Assembly (NCBI GenBank): GCA_947172415.1
Contig: OX359199.1
Span: forward strand, 4,180,001 to 4,244,000
DNA from: Chondrosia reniformis
Taxonomy: Eukaryota; Porifera; Demospongiae; Chondrillida; Chondrillidae
Direction of reading: 5' to 3'
Length of the DNA: 64,000 nucleotides
The position numbers and the translations under genes were made by a program. Numbering within the stretch: position 1 is the stretch's first letter; each line of letters begins with the position of its first letter. Of the stretch, positions 21,950 to 32,960 are shown piece after piece. A model generated the notes under the pieces. That model did no database searches, was not told where the DNA came from, and saw only the letters and a program-made list of their open reading frames with translations.

Positions 21950-22813
21950 TTATACGTGCGTACTTACAGTTTTGCAGCGGAGATAGAAGTCAACTTCTGT
22001 ACCAGTCAGTAGTTGTTCTGCGTCGGGTCTAGCTGCAGGAGCATTGTCTAAACATCGCTTGATCAACTCTATTAGATAATTGCATTCTTCCCCGAGCTTA
22101 TTGAGGAATCGCTCACGCCTTTCAAATTCGGATCGTGGTCTTTTGCCATCCAACACGTGTAGTGGTCTGGGGAACTTATGGTTCAACGTATGAATAATCA
22201 ATACTCCGAAAGAGAAGGAATCCACTTTACTGGATAAACAAGGAGGTTCTTCGTACATCTCCGGAGGCATGCAGCTTTCGGTACCAATCGATATAGTGGA
22301 TGTTTCCTGAATGGGGACAATCATTCGAGACACACCGAAATCACCAATTTTGGCAATTATATCCTTGTCGACGAAAGCCAATAGAATATTCGAAGCTGTA
22401 AGATCTCCATGAATCAGACACTTGGAGTGTAAGAAAACAATTCCCTCAGCCACCTGATGTAGAATGTCGATCTTCTTAGATAAGGCTATATCCTGCCCTT
22501 CATCAAGGAATTTACTCAGATTAGTTTCCATCCTCTCCAAAATCAATGATGGAAAGGGCCTATCAATCGGCTCTTCGTAATAAATCCCCTCAAATTTGAC
22601 TATACGCTTATGTGATAATTCAGCCCATATATTAGCTTCTCTTTCTATTTGTTTAGGCTTTACCTTGTCTCTCTTAAACTTTTTGATAGCGCAACAAGTG
22701 TCTGATGGTAGAATGATTCCGTCGTAAACTTTTGCAAACCCTCCCTCGCCAATCTTCTTTTTACGATGGATATCAGCTTGTGAAAACACTCGATAGCTTA
22801 CACTTTCGGCCAT
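21950..22813 (-). CDS. Protein kinase domain protein (possible N-terminal part of the KH-like gene)
   Basis: Single 287-residue open frame forming a complete kinase domain. Glycine loop GEGGFAKVY (about 22-30), ATP lysine in CAIKKF, catalytic loop HGDLTASNILL, DFGVSR metal-binding motif, PPEM in place of APE, and VDSFSFGVL in the F-helix. The HGDL (not HRDL) loop and general style resemble tyrosine-kinase-like or receptor-type sponge kinases; I cannot name a subfamily. The catalytic residues look intact. At 21969 the codon ACT is followed by a strong donor (GTAAGTACG), after which the frame runs only five codons to a stop, with AATAAA just beyond. So either this is a complete short kinase, or the exon splices onward to the KH-like gene. 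Confidence 0.85.
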   Translation of the reverse strand: MAESVSYRVFSQADIHRKKKIGEGGFAKVYDGIILPSDTCCAIKKFKRDKVKPKQIEREANIWAELSHKRIVKFEGIYYEEPIDRPFPSLILERMETNLSKFLDEGQDIALSKKIDILHQVAEGIVFLHSKCLIHGDLTASNILLAFVDKDIIAKIGDFGVSRMIVPIQETSTISIGTESCMPPEMYEEPPCLSSKVDSFSFGVLIIHTLNHKFPRPLHVLDGKRPRSEFERRERFLNKLGEECNYLIELIKRCLDNAPAARPDAEQLLTGTEVDFYLRCKTVSTHV

Positions 22814-23092
22814 TCTTACAGACTGTATATAGACATATGAATAATGTAGATTTAAAGGTACCTATGTACACAGTATGCTAAAATATGCATGGTATGTGGT
22901 ATGTATGGTATGGTATGTATAATATAAATAAGATAAAATACAAACAAAAAACTACATCATTTGTAGTGGCTCATGGCTAAGATGCCATAAGCTTATATTA
23001 ATTACCTGTTACTTAGCTGTTGGTCTCAATAAATAAACAGTACACATTGCATACATATTGCCTATGAGTATGAGTTTATGAAATGACTACTT
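22814..23092. other. Short intergenic stretch upstream of the kinase
   Basis: Contains a run of GGTATGT-type words (22880-22925) and AT-rich sequence. It presumably includes the kinase promoter. No TATA box or other clear signal is seen. Confidence 0.4.
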
Positions 23093-23434
23093 ATGGATAA
23101 CATCACCCTAACTATTAAATTTTCCAATACTTATAGGTATATTGATGACCTTTTATGTATTAACAACAAGGATTTTGAACTGTCAATTAGTGACATTTAC
23201 CCCAAAGAACTTATTCTTAAAAAGACAAATACTAGCCATAGGAAATCCCCCTCTTTAGACTTAGATATAACCATTACTAGTAATCAATTTATCACTAAAG
23301 TATATGATAAGCGAGAGGACTTTAACTTAATTACTTTAATTACTTATGTAATAGGTCCTACTTGCAATTGTGTCTATAGTTATGCTGAGTCTGTTTTACC
23401 TATACGAGCAAGATTACTAATACATAAAATTTAA
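23093..23434 (+). pseudogene. Reverse transcriptase fragment (Penelope-like or similar)
   Basis: A 113-residue open piece with the RT catalytic box YRYIDDLLCINN, then IYPKELILKKTN, SLDLDI and VYDKREDFN. The order fits the C-terminal half of RTs that I remember in many invertebrate genomes, often with GIY-YIG ends. It lacks upstream RT motifs and loses similarity after about residue 75. It is a truncated insertion remnant. Confidence 0.7.
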
Positions 23435-23576
23435 TTGGATTTACATTCCTTTCATAAAATTAAATTTCATCATGTGTCTTAGTTAACACCTTATTTAACT
23501 TTTGGCGCCAAAATAGTGTATATAAGGCCCCTAGATTTAGCATAGAGAGCCAAGGATTCACAGAAGATCAAGATAA

Positions 23577-23745
23577 AGAAAAAGACAAAGACTCCCAGGA
23601 TCACCAATGAAGGGTGGAATTCCCAGAAACGGCAGTCTGACCCAGTGGAGAAGAAGATGAAAGAAGGGAAAAGAAGGAAGAAAAGTCGACTCTTGTATCT
23701 TCATCCAAAGCTCTCTTCAGGTTTAGTTCCCCTATAGGCTGTTTT
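23577..23745 (-). repeat. Interspersed repeat, family 1
   Basis: Minus-strand copy: GGGGAACTAAACCTGAAGAG at its high-coordinate end, then CTGGGTCAGACTGC, GGGAATTCCACCCTTCATT, GGTGATCCTGGGAGTCTTTG. It closely matches 8886-9070 and 45543-45700. Confidence 0.75.
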
Positions 23746-23860
23746 ACAGAATAGGCATATAGCATGTAGGAAAATGGTATCTTAGATTTTTCATACATAA
23801 AGACATAGCTATATACACACGTATACATTACAATTCTTAAATATAATTACATATACATTT

Positions 23861-24200
23861 CGTTCTCCATTGTTTCCTTTAGTGTCTTTAATGTTGAGCA
23901 GCCGATCAATAATCACCTCCCCTGGTCTGACAAGCAGCTAGCTTACCCCAGACAAAGAATTACAGGAATTATGGCCATAAGCTACAGTGGCAGATAAAAG
24001 GGGGGAAGGCTAGTGCTCTGGAGCCATTTGTTGACATTGTCTGTATACATAATGCCTTGCCATGGTAGGTGTAGAATATACCTTTAACCTATAGGATATA
24101 TATATCTGTATCTTTATGACTGCACCTTTCGGTCACATCGAAGTGAATCTCCTGAAACTGCTTCAACTATTAATTAAAACACGAGCTGACATTTTGTTAC
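23861..24200 (-). pseudogene. Broken duplicate of BBS5 exons 1-2
   Basis: At 23861-23940 the minus strand reads [20 protein letters not shown] and NNGER, matching BBS5 exon 2 with one E-to-K change. At 24117-24198 it matches exon 1 (MSAR start) and the sequence past its donor (AAAGGTGCAGTCA), but with a stop and indels. Because intron sequence is shared, this is a genomic duplication, not a retrocopy. It could make only a short truncated peptide. Confidence 0.85.
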
Positions 24201-24314
24201 AAAAATCTTATTACAAAATCTGCGTATTACTAGCGGAATTAAAGAAACAAATTTTAGCTAATTTATACGAGACAACTAAAGTGTTAACATTACAGGCCTA
24301 TATGTACCAGTTTC

Positions 24315-27300
24315 TCATATAAACTGAGTGTATATCACAGCTAACGTGACACTCAGTAAGAAAAACAAAAAGAGGAAACCTAGCTTGAAGAGTGCTTTGC
24401 AGGGTGAGCTTGAGGTGGGCTCCAAAGGTTGCAATGATGTACCAGGTTCGGCTGGTTCTTCTGATGCATCTTCAGAATCTGTGGGATCACTTGAGGCGGT
24501 GTGAGTCAGATTCCCTTTGTAAGATGGAGGAGAGTCTTTTCCAGTTTCAGACATTTCATTCATTACTCCGGAAGCTTCGGAATGCTCTTCTTGTACCTCA
24601 TCCAAGGCTTCAGTAACTTTAGTCTTATCAAAGCTGACCTCTACATCTTCCAAATCGGGTGACAGGGACTGACTACGCCTGAGTGGCCTTCTCTTTGCTG
24701 AAGGTTCCTGGATGTTCTCTTGAACTGACCACTGCTTTAGCATAGGACCTCTACCTTTTACCACAGTGTACCTCCTTGACAAAGGTACTTCACCTGCTTT
24801 GATTGCCTTAACAATTGTTTCAAAAATTGGAAGCTCTGAGCCTGCACCAACAGGTTGGCTTTCCTTTCCTTCCTTCCTCTTTAACTTTTCTCTTTGTTCA
24901 CTCAAAAATTGGGCTTTCTTTTCAATCTCCTTGCTACGGATGATGTCCTGCATGTGAAGGATTTATAATATGCATGATGTTACATTTCTGGCTTTTAGTG
25001 TTAAGTACATTGTAAGAATTGAAGTTTTATTTTTAATACTCGTCTACATGTCATGTTCATGTAAGGCTTAGACCAAAATGTATGTATATACGTATGTACG
25101 TACCTGTTGTGATTTCTTTAGAGATTCCAGAAATGTTGAAAACTCTTGAAGAAGCTCCTGAATTTTGAATTTCTTGCTATCTTCACCGAAATATTCAACT
25201 GCTGCTTTACATTTTGATTTTGTCTGCCCAGCAAGATCCATGAGCTGATCAGAAACAGTCTTGGCTTCTTCCACAATTGAAGTAGCTTCCTCTTTCAGAT
25301 GCTGAGATGCTTTAGCCAGCGATGTTGAGACTTCAGTCACAGTAACCTGCAAAGCTTCTGCTTGTCCAATTACATCGTCCAAAGACATTCGGCTAGCTTG
25401 CTTCAGACTAGGCAGATCACTGGACAAGTGCAGCAGTTCAGGTTGAACTTCTTCCATTTTTGAAATCAGTAGGTGAGATAGCTTAAACCCAGGCTTGGCA
25501 GTCTGTGTGCCCATCACTTTGGAAAGAGAGCTAATTTTAAATCCAGAGGCATTGCCATGTAGTGATCCACTATTCAGAATATTTCCTATCATTAAAATGA
25601 GCTGGAAAATTTGAGAAATTTTCTCACTGGAAACTATTTCACGTGCAGCTGACATGATAATATTAAGATTTTTTCTTATATCATTTGCTCTCTCCTCTAA
25701 CTCATTATTGAGGCAGGCCACCGTGAGCCTTAAAGAGTAATCAGGAACTGCAAAAATATGAAAGAATAGCTGATCAGGCTCTTGCAAGTCTGTACCATCA
25801 CCCTTAAAAGACTTGAATTTCTCCCCAATTTTCATGGCTTCTGCTTTTTTCACCAGCATTTGCAAATTTTTGACCTGGGTGACTTTGAGCTTTCCCAGCT
25901 GACCTGACTCAATAAGTGATGCTACCTTTTCTGGTTTCAGTCCTCCCTGTCTGAGAAAGATTCCAGAATTCATGCTTAATCCTTGATCCAAAAAGGTTGT
26001 CTTCTTTCCATTTGATGTTGTCTTCAGTGCCTTAGTGACCTTCACAGACTTTCTAGTGAAATATTTTTGGATTTCAGCAGAATCCAGATCGATCTTCAAA
26101 TGAGACTTATCAATTTGAGTGAAAACTGAATCATTTTTGGCTGCCATTTTTTGCCAGTGTAATTTAATCAAAGTGTCTTGATCATGAGAATCTGCAGAAG
26201 AAGGTCTACTAATAGCAGATGAAGCTTTGGAAGGAAAGGGTGGTAGTGGAGCAGATGGCGGCAGAGGTGGGGGTAGTGGAGCACATGGCGGCAGAGGTGG
26301 GGGTGGTGGAGCAGATGGTGGGGGTGTTGTGGGAGGGGCTGGTGAAGAAGCAGTATAAACTGGACTGGAAGATCTCGGTGCATCTTCTTCAGGTGTTGTT
26401 CTGGGTGTACTTGAAAGTGACTCTTGCTTGTGAGGGCTATTTGAGGGTAATTCGAACTTTGACCTCTCTTTTGTACTCTGATACAATTGTACAAATTGAT
26501 TTGCTTCTTCCTTTGACTTTATATCAGCTGCTGAAGCTAAGGTACTTTCAAGCACTTCCCACAAACTGTCAGACTTTAAAAGCTCATTTTCTTGTATCGA
26601 AATCAAGTGATCGACAATACCAAACAGGCTAGCTGAAGTGGTAGAAGTATTAGCCTACAAAACAGGAAACAAAGCAGATTGTTACACAAAATGTGAACGC
26701 ATAATTCTAAATAGTAGTGGCTGCAGCTGCTATTTGAACTTACATAAATACCTTATGTATTAATCCTATCATTATTTATGAGGAGATAATTGACTGCTTA
26801 TAGAATCCAGTGTTATTCTGTTCATTCTGGATTTTATTTTATTATCATTTTGTGATTCAGTTATATGGCTTCATGTTATGGATTTACGCATTATCAGAGA
26901 GTATGGTATATACTCTTTATAAGTAGTATTATTGCCTATTCAATGTAAAATAAATTAACACCTAATAACTCAGCAACAATTCAATTTCCAGTTGTTTACA
27001 GTCATTTACGTATATACCCTGTTCTAAATGCCAAAACGTGTTTCAATGTTCTACAATGTTAGCAAAGTGGTTAACCAGCAATTGGCATAATTCCAAAATT
27101 CATTTTTTCTTCTTTCTATCTTTCTATCTATATTATTACATCTATGTGAAATGTAGGAAATTAGATGGCCAGTGTTGCAACAATATATAGCACAAGACAG
27201 TGATTATGAAAGATACACTAACCATACTAACCACTAACCATAGCTGAAATTTAAGTTACTTATCATGTATGTACATCACTTCGGTGTTTGGGCACGCCAT

Positions 27301-30123
27301 AGATAGCTGAGGTAGGGATGTTGCGCCCAAACACAGAAGACTCAAGTGTATGGATAAGTAACTTGAATTTCAGTATGCTATTTCTGTATATGGTGTTCAT
27401 ACGTACATACAGCATTAGTAATTAATAAGTTAATACATCAACTTTGCATATTGTGGTGTTTGGAAAGCTTAAATTAACTAAGTGTTTTGTTGATTATAAT
27501 TTTGAGGACACCTAAACATTCAGAATCATTAAGACCAACAAAGCGGCCAAGTAATTCGAGTTGGTAGTATCACAAGTTTTTTTAACTCGAATTACTTGCA
27601 TAATTTGTCAAATCCTATCAATTGTTGGTTACTGCTACTATAGATTACCTTTGCTAAGAGAAGGCTAAATGAATCTTCTAAATTTACTGAGTCAACTCCA
27701 CGAATTTCAGCAAGTTCCATCTCATCTTGATGCTGTTCTGATTCCCATTTGTACAGTTGCATTTTGAAGATGTCCACTTCTGTATCTTCTCCTTTTGACA
27801 ATACATCCATTATTCCAAGGCCTATGTATAATATAAATTAGTACATATATGCATAAACATTGACCTAGTATGAAAAAAGATATCATGATTAAACAGTTGT
27901 GGTCTTGATTATCATATCAATGTTTTATTTTTGGTGGTGATACCAGGCAAAGATCGTTGAAAATGGTGTGAAGGAGGCAGTTTGAAGACTTATATGTATT
28001 ATTTAAATATGAAATACATTTTGCTTCAGTGCATGGCACTTGTGCAAAAGTGTTTAATACGTACTTTGTACGTATGTATACTACAGCAACCCCACAATAC
28101 AAAACTGTTAACCAGAATATGTGTAGATGTAACAAAAGCCCTAACCAGACTATACAAAACTGTAACAGGATACTAACAACCAGACTCTAGATTTATTACT
28201 TTTTTAAAGAAGTTAATTGCACTAAGCCTGTGCAAAGGTTATGATAGAGAAATAGATAATCACAGGAAGATATTTTACTATTGAATAAGGAAAATGGTCA
28301 AGTATATGTAAACACAAACAGTAGGAAGGTACAAAACAGTAAGGTTGGCAAATGGTAGATAAAAGGGAATAAAATAGGCAACTGATTAATTTGAAGAAAA
28401 AAGGAGACTGCCACATGGCTTTTTGATTTTAATAGCATTAATCGACTCCAAATCCACACATACATACCTCAGTATTGTGATATATGATGTACGTACCTAA
28501 GCTTAGCTTCATTTCAACTACATATTTCTAAACATTACACATTGTCAAAATGAAGGATGATGAACTCATATTTATCTAATGGACGCATTTAATGATGTGA
28601 ATATATACGTATATGAACTAACGTGTAAACTGGTTTCTTAGTCTCATTCTGTGAGTAACATCTTCTGGAGCACCAACCAAACAGTTGATGAAGCCAAGGA
28701 CAGCAGATCTATATTCTACTGTTTCTCCTTTTTTAATTTCTTGCAATAGTATACCAAAGGTACTGGAAGTTCCTTTGTAATTCTACATAAGTACGTATTT
28801 GAATTATAATGGGAAAAGTAACTAAAAGTGCACACAACACTATAAACAACATAATACAACAAAACTCAACACCTCTACACACACCTTTGCATGTTAACAA
28901 TGAAGATACACGAATTGAAAATTTAATGCAGATTTCCTTTATTAGCTATACAAATTGGTCAGCTACATATACCAAACCAAATTTCAAATCATTTCTCATC
29001 TATATATCATATTATGTATATAAAAAGGTGGATATGTACAGAAATATATATCAAGTACGTAGCTACTTTCCCAAAATAATCATCCTATATAATTGTACAT
29101 TCATGTAGCACATCTATTCTGACAAATATGTGCACCAGTTAAAGCAAAACTAGATCAATTATTACCTTGTATGAATGCAGTGCCTCCAATACAATTGCAT
29201 GTCCTTCTCTTGAGTAAAAGCAAAGAGCACTGAGTATATCAATGATTAACTTCTTCAGGTGAACGTAGTTAGAATCAAGGTCTACATTTATCAACAGGGT
29301 AGAGGAGGGATCAGTGCATATAAATTATAGTGAATACAAAGTGGAAGCCCCTGGTACACATAAACGTGTCAGTTTAACATATGTACGTAGCTCAGCTCTT
29401 CCCACTTCAAATTTGTTTTGTGGCATGTAGTATCAGATAATTTGTTGTAAAAACAAGAATAACGGTGTACCAGTTAGTGCCAGTACACTACTAGCTTACA
29501 CGTTTCCAGTGATAAGTGATGCTAAGCCCCTCAAGATACAGAAAGTACTTACAGGCAATATAGGAAGCTCTGATTATACTTTGTCTCTATCGGCAGCACC
29601 AGTAGTATGTCGTATAGGTAAATAACCCTAAATATGCATGCCAAGCTGATACAGTAACTAGTCTTCCATGTTAGAACATGGGCGAGTTTATCCTATACGT
29701 AGTTGCACGTGTAAATATTAGAAAATGAAACAAATTCAAAGTACAAATTCGCATAATCAACTCACCCAATACTAATTCTTTGATGTGCTTTTTCCCATTT
29801 TCATGGACCATATATCGTAAGCCGATTTCCTTGTTCATAATTTCTCCTACTGCCTGCACACACATTAGTTGAGTAACCACATCTTTCATGTCCATAAAGC
29901 TACGACCACTAAACGAATTTAAGGCAAAAAAGATATCATCTAGACCCCCTAGTTCAAGAAATTCCTCTATCCACGTTTCGTCGGCAATTCTCAGTCTCTT
30001 TGTAAGACCACTGATATTAAGTCCTTTTCTAAACAGTGTGCAGCAAAGCTCTGGTTCCACCGTTTGTAGTGCTTCAGCGTCGCGTAGCAGCGCACTGACT
30101 GTCTTTTTTAGCTTTCCCGACAT
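24315..30123 (-). CDS. INF2: INF2-like formin with C-terminal membrane anchor
   Basis: Actin-assembly factor. Six exons with fitting phases: 29766-30123, 29166-29281, 28623-28782, 27649-27821, 25104-26654, 24315-24947; about 996 residues. N-terminal armadillo-type inhibitory region (WIEEFLELGGLDDIFFAL, LCFYSREGHAIVLEALHSYK, VGAPEDVTHRMRLRNQF) is closest to INF2 in memory. A proline-rich FH1 (26240-26340) is followed by FH2 with KLHWQKM (lasso), FLDQGLSMNSGIFLRQ (knob) and GNILNSGS...GFKISSLSK, so key actin-binding residues appear present. A C-terminal stretch IFETIVKAIKAGEVPLSRR resembles the INF2 WH2/DAD region. The protein ends in about 20 hydrophobic residues (LGFLFLFFLLSVTLAVIY) plus TQFI, a tail-anchor layout, where vertebrate INF2 has a prenylated isoform. 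The start at 30123 is preferred; an upstream in-frame ATG lies at 30147. Confidence 0.9.
27160..27420. repeat. MITE-like fragment (family 4) with inverted arms
   Basis: Begins GATGGCCAGTGTTGCAACA like 18528-19020, then carries an inverted pair: AGCTGAAATTTAAGTTACTT near 27240 and its near-complement around 27355-27380, flanking GTGTTTGGGCACGCC and GGGCGTGCCC-like pieces. It lies in an intron of the formin gene. Confidence 0.55.
27543..27600. repeat. Short hairpin element (family 5)
   Basis: CAAGTAATTCGAGTT ... AACTCGAATTACTTG, inverted arms of about 15 bp around a T-rich centre. A related pair occurs at 58808-58875. It lies just downstream of a formin exon. Confidence 0.75.
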
Positions 30124-30289
30124 GGCTGAATTCCGCACTATTATCACAGGCTTGCTAGCTTAGGCCTACTTGATTTTGTTAGGAACACGGAAGGTGGGAA
30201 GCCGATACGGGAACGCCCTATCCCAATCACATTAAAATGGTGGAAGATATAATATACCGTAATCCGGGAAATTTTCGTGGTCGAAATTT

Positions 30290-30505
30290 TTCGTATTAAA
30301 ATATTTTCGTGGTTTGGGGGTGACTCTTCTTATCTCCATGCAATTGGAGCTGGACCACGAGCATCTGGAGATGAGGGTGAGATAGGTGACGGATAAGAGG
30401 AGAAGAGTTAAGGTGGGGGTGGAGAGGTGAGCTGAGAGGACAACATTGAAATTAAAAGTAAACTTTAATGAGAATTCCTTACCTAAATTGCATTCTTTTG
30501 ATACC
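30290..30505. repeat. Duplicated block upstream of the broken secreted gene (family 6)
   Basis: Contains TCTCCATGCAATTGGAG, CATCTGGAGATGAGGGT, GTTAAGGTGGGGGTGGAGAG and TTCCTTACCTAAATTGCA in the same order as 34385-34560. The two copies lie upstream of the broken and the intact secreted-protein genes, so the block may have been duplicated with them, although the gene-to-block distance differs. Confidence 0.7.
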
Positions 30506-30540
30506 ATTAAAACCAACTACAACTGGTCATGTATACGACC

Positions 30541-31510
30541 ACTAATCTGGCTCCATTTCTCTAGCAGCTTCATCGCTAAATTGGATTCTCCTTACTATAT
30601 TGGCCAGTCAGTTGATACTCACAAATACAGCTGACACTCAGTGCTCACAGAATGATGAATCTACCAGTATGGCATCTTGGCAATTATTCTTCTCTTTATT
30701 TGCAAAAGTATCTTATGACAAGTGTCACAGCTCTTCAAGTGCTCACATTGAAAACCTTACCAGCACCATTGTCAAACAGCTTGATGAAATAAAACAATTG
30801 ATTGGAGAAGAAAGAGCAGAATGTCAAAAGAAAATTGAAGAGCTCAACAGTTCCTTGTGTGAGAAGATAGACCAACTGATGGATCACATAACCTCAGACT
30901 GTCCTCCTCCTGAAGAAGAGGAAATAACACTTTGTAACATTACTAGTATTGATTGGAGAAGAGTGGCCTACATCAATATGACTGATCCTGAAGCTAAATG
31001 TCCAAGTGGTCATAATGAGGTATCTATATAATAGCCACACAGGACAGAGAGCATGTGGAAGGAGTGTTGATGGAACAGGCCACACGCTTATAAGCTTGCA
31101 GCTCCTGGAGGATGCTCTTCAGTGATCTTTCCTGTGAATACTACTTACTCTCATGTATGTGGTTATGCAAGAGGTTATGTTTACAATACAATGAATGCAT
31201 TCTTTCAGTCACCAATAAGAAATATAAGTGATGCATGCGTTGATGGCCTCTCCATCACCTATGACATCCCAAGGATGCATTTGTGGACATTGGCAGTAAG
31301 TTATATCTGAATTCAGATCCATTTGACTTCACTAGAGTACCTGTCTTTGTTGGTGTGTCTCAAGTACTGCACAGTCTTGTTCAAGATATGGCTGGTTTCA
31401 TGGTGAGATTGCACCAAGTCAAGAAGACATAGAGGTTGATCAGGTGGCATGCTGTTGAAAGCAGAATAAATGAAGACTTCTACACTGACCTTTTGGAGAT
31501 CTAGGTCCTT
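30541..31510 (+). pseudogene. Broken copy of the secreted coiled-coil protein gene
   Basis: Very similar to the intact gene at 35379-36401, but the segment with 5' UTR, start codon and part of the signal peptide is deleted, and CTCTAG replaces the TATA box. The coiled-coil part (IVKQLDEIKQLIGEERAECQ) and WRRVAYINMTDPEA are preserved. Then a frameshift follows NEVS at about 31020, an insertion lies at 31078-31110, and several hundred bases of the C-terminal domain are deleted. No functional product is expected. Confidence 0.9.
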
Positions 31511-31573
31511 TGAATGACAACAGATAACTTTAATAAGCAAGACAAACTTTAGTGTGGTAGAGTTACTAAACAT

Positions 31574-32960
31574 TTCAGTATATGAAATTGAATAGTGTTT
31601 AATTATCCTATAATAGTCTGTTATATCTTCTTATATTATATCTAAATTATCTTATGCATACGTCCAATAAACCAATAGATATATATATCAATGTACATAA
31701 GCGCTAGATCTCTCGCAAATCAGTGTAGACATCTTCCTTACTTTTCTTTCCCCATTCACACATACGTCATCCTATGTTGGTTGAGTAGGATTTGGGTTTT
31801 GTAACTAAGCTAATTGTTAAGACTTCAGTTTGAACAACATACTCAATGCAAATAAAGTTATTCTGTACAATACCTTACACTAAAAATTTAGAAAAAGGAT
31901 TCCTATAATGATATCATTCAAAGTTATATTCACTTGTAATTAACAACAATTGTAGACATGCATAGCTTTAAGATGAGAAGCCAGCTGTGATGTCTACAAT
32001 TAACATCTTGTAAGCACAATGAACTAATGGGTGGAACCAAATTTCACTTGATGGGAACCAGCTGCAGAGTGTTGCCTTAGCCACTGGTCGAGCCACACAC
32101 GTACCTGTTTTTGAGTGGCTTCATACGCATCTGCTGATAAGTACTCACAAAAGCTAAAATGCTTGTGATTTCCTTATCAGCAGATAAGGCATACAGCCAA
32201 TTGCAAAGTGTGGCTGATCACTAAATGTGAAAAAAGGACTTTAAGATCTGTAAGTTATATACTGACAAATTAATGATCAATTGCTGGCTGACACATTCCT
32301 TATTTGTTTATTGCACAAAACTGTTTTTGTCAAACAAGAATAACATGACTTTGCTATACATTTTACATTTTTGAAATACTAACAGCAACACAGGACAGAG
32401 AGCATTTAGAAGGAGTGTTGATGGAAATTATCAAGTAAAGATTTAGGATGCTTTAGTGTTCTTTGATCTCTTGCTGGAAAATGATCCATCTTTGAACAAT
32501 ATATACGTACATCGAAAATTATTAAATACGTATATACTTTGGGGCTATAATGAACGAACAGTATAGACATGTTTATCTCAGCATCAACATTTATTAATTT
32601 GAGGATCGCCATAGCAATGCAAAAGGGATACCATTTTAATATCACCAAATTTATATACTGTACATACGTATATACGTATGTATTTGGTTAATGTACATAT
32701 TTCTGTAAGTACGTACTGTATGCATTTACAGCACCTTGCATTGATTATGTAACAAAAACTCATGTTTATGTAAAATACTACACTAGTCTTAATTGTGATG
32801 CAATGAGGTTTTGATCACATGACATAGGAGACAAAAGTATACAGTTAATGGCTATTTAAACAGTTGCTACAACCTACTGTATACAACACCAGAGCACTTC
32901 CCAAGTGATGACTGCTGTAGAGTGGGGGGTGGTCCCTTTGGTAGAGAAGAAGTGGGTGTG
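31574..32960. other. Gene-free stretch with repeat debris
   Basis: Holds a family 3 repeat copy (32028-32225), a 47-bp shard of the secreted-protein gene (32381-32427), and AT-rich DNA with TACGTA-type words near 32505-32715. I see no credible exon. Confidence 0.6.
32381..32427 (+). pseudogene. 47-bp shard of the secreted-protein gene
   Basis: AACAGCAACACAGGACAGAG and the following bases to GATGGAA match the intact gene at about 35843-35889, with TGTGG changed to TTTAG. It is separate from the longer broken copy and implies a third duplication or a scattered rearrangement. Confidence 0.8.

Noticed and set aside
24116-24322. Plus-strand 68-residue frame starting [11 protein letters not shown]
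   Set aside because: Antisense to the broken BBS5 exon 1 copy; no family features of its own.
26168-26632. Additional frames on both strands over the formin proline-rich region
   Set aside because: Low-complexity shadows of the FH1 coding sequence.
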